The notes under the pieces were generated by a model. That model saw only the letters and a program-made list of their open reading frames with translations. It ran no database searches and was not told where the DNA came from. 35,245 bases of DNA from the NCBI GenBank assembly GCA_028870315.1, contig JAGWPW010000034.1:1-35245 (forward strand). Reading direction: 5' to 3'. Below, one piece after another: positions 35,110-35,245 of this stretch. This DNA comes from Sphingomonadales bacterium (GTDB taxonomy: Bacteria; Pseudomonadota; Alphaproteobacteria; Sphingomonadales; Sphingomonadaceae). The translations under genes were made by a program, and so were the position numbers. Every line of letters begins with the position of its first letter. Positions within the stretch are counted from its first letter, which is position 1.

Positions 35110-35245
35110 TCAAATCCCCGCCCGCGAGGCGACCTTGCGTACTTCGACCGCCGTCTCCGGCGTGCGCGCGACCTGGGCTGCGATGCTCTGCCGCTTCACC
35201 CCCGCCTTATGGCGCAGCGTCAGCACGATCGCCCCGATCATCGCC
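35110..35245 (-). CDS. nuoJ: NADH-quinone oxidoreductase subunit J, 3' part only
   Basis: Only the last 44 codons are in the window; the gene continues past the right edge. The readable part is [19 protein letters not shown], the end of the last membrane helix and the start of the cytoplasmic tail, followed by about 25 residues ending [21 protein letters not shown] is a recognisable NuoJ C-terminus, and its position before nuoK confirms it. The stop is TGA at 35112-35110. Confidence 0.93.
   Translation of the reverse strand, partial: AMIGAIVLTLRHKAGVKRQSIAAQVARTPETAVEVRKVASRAGI

Overview
The window looks like chromosomal core sequence of a sphingomonad-type alphaproteobacterium. By eye it is roughly two-thirds G+C, with G/C-ending codons almost throughout. 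Several gene orders fit that group: ppiD-trpEGDC-moaC-moeA-lexA, comEC beside gltX-gltA, tpiA-secG-pyrG, and nuoJ-N followed by birA-coaX-rnj and a DUF1467 gene. I see no insertion sequences, prophage genes, CRISPR array or rRNA. One tRNA, tRNA-Arg(CCU), is present.

Layout from left to right. (1) Positions 1-2275, minus strand: the 5' end of a BNR/sialidase-like gene, a 317-base gene-free stretch, tRNA-Arg, then an operon read grxC, nitrilase-family amidase, DUF1178. (2) A lone plus-strand Hsp20 gene behind a sequence resembling an alphaproteobacterial RpoH promoter. (3) Minus strand tpiA, secG, pyrG. (4) A long, tightly packed plus-strand operon: a PpiD/SurA-like periplasmic foldase, trpE, trpG, trpD, trpC, moaC, moeA and lexA, with a perfect GTTC-N7-GTTC SOS box before lexA. 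(5) comEC on the minus strand, converging on lexA and diverging from gltX-gltA. (6) 19654-26288, the least ordinary part. It has a four-gene minus-strand cluster: an Hpt-like protein, a membrane protein with an NTP-transferase-like N-terminus, a helical DUF2336-like protein, and a cytoplasmic histidine-kinase homologue. This cluster faces an 871-aa two-TM coiled-coil protein resembling the polarity factor TipN, across a 68-base gap that holds an inverted repeat. (7) 26314-35245, minus strand: the tail of the complex I operon (nuoJ partial, nuoK, nuoL, nuoM, nuoN), running directly into birA, coaX, rnj and DUF1467.

How the genes work together. Most are housekeeping: tryptophan synthesis from chorismate, molybdenum cofactor synthesis, CTP synthesis, glycolysis, TCA entry, glutamyl-tRNA, protein export and folding, respiration, biotin/CoA cofactors and RNA turnover. 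Start and stop codons commonly overlap (ATGA, GTGA, TGATG), so translation is probably coupled inside the operons.

The best candidate for something undescribed is region 6. The kinase homologue appears to have Arg where the phospho-accepting His belongs, and the Hpt-like protein has Met where its phospho-His belongs. Both are encoded next to a probable polarity factor. Other points worth a look are a 36-base A/T-rich, rare-codon island inside the conserved core of moaC, a birA gene whose only plausible start is CTG, and a set of candidate promoters that sit almost on the start codons.
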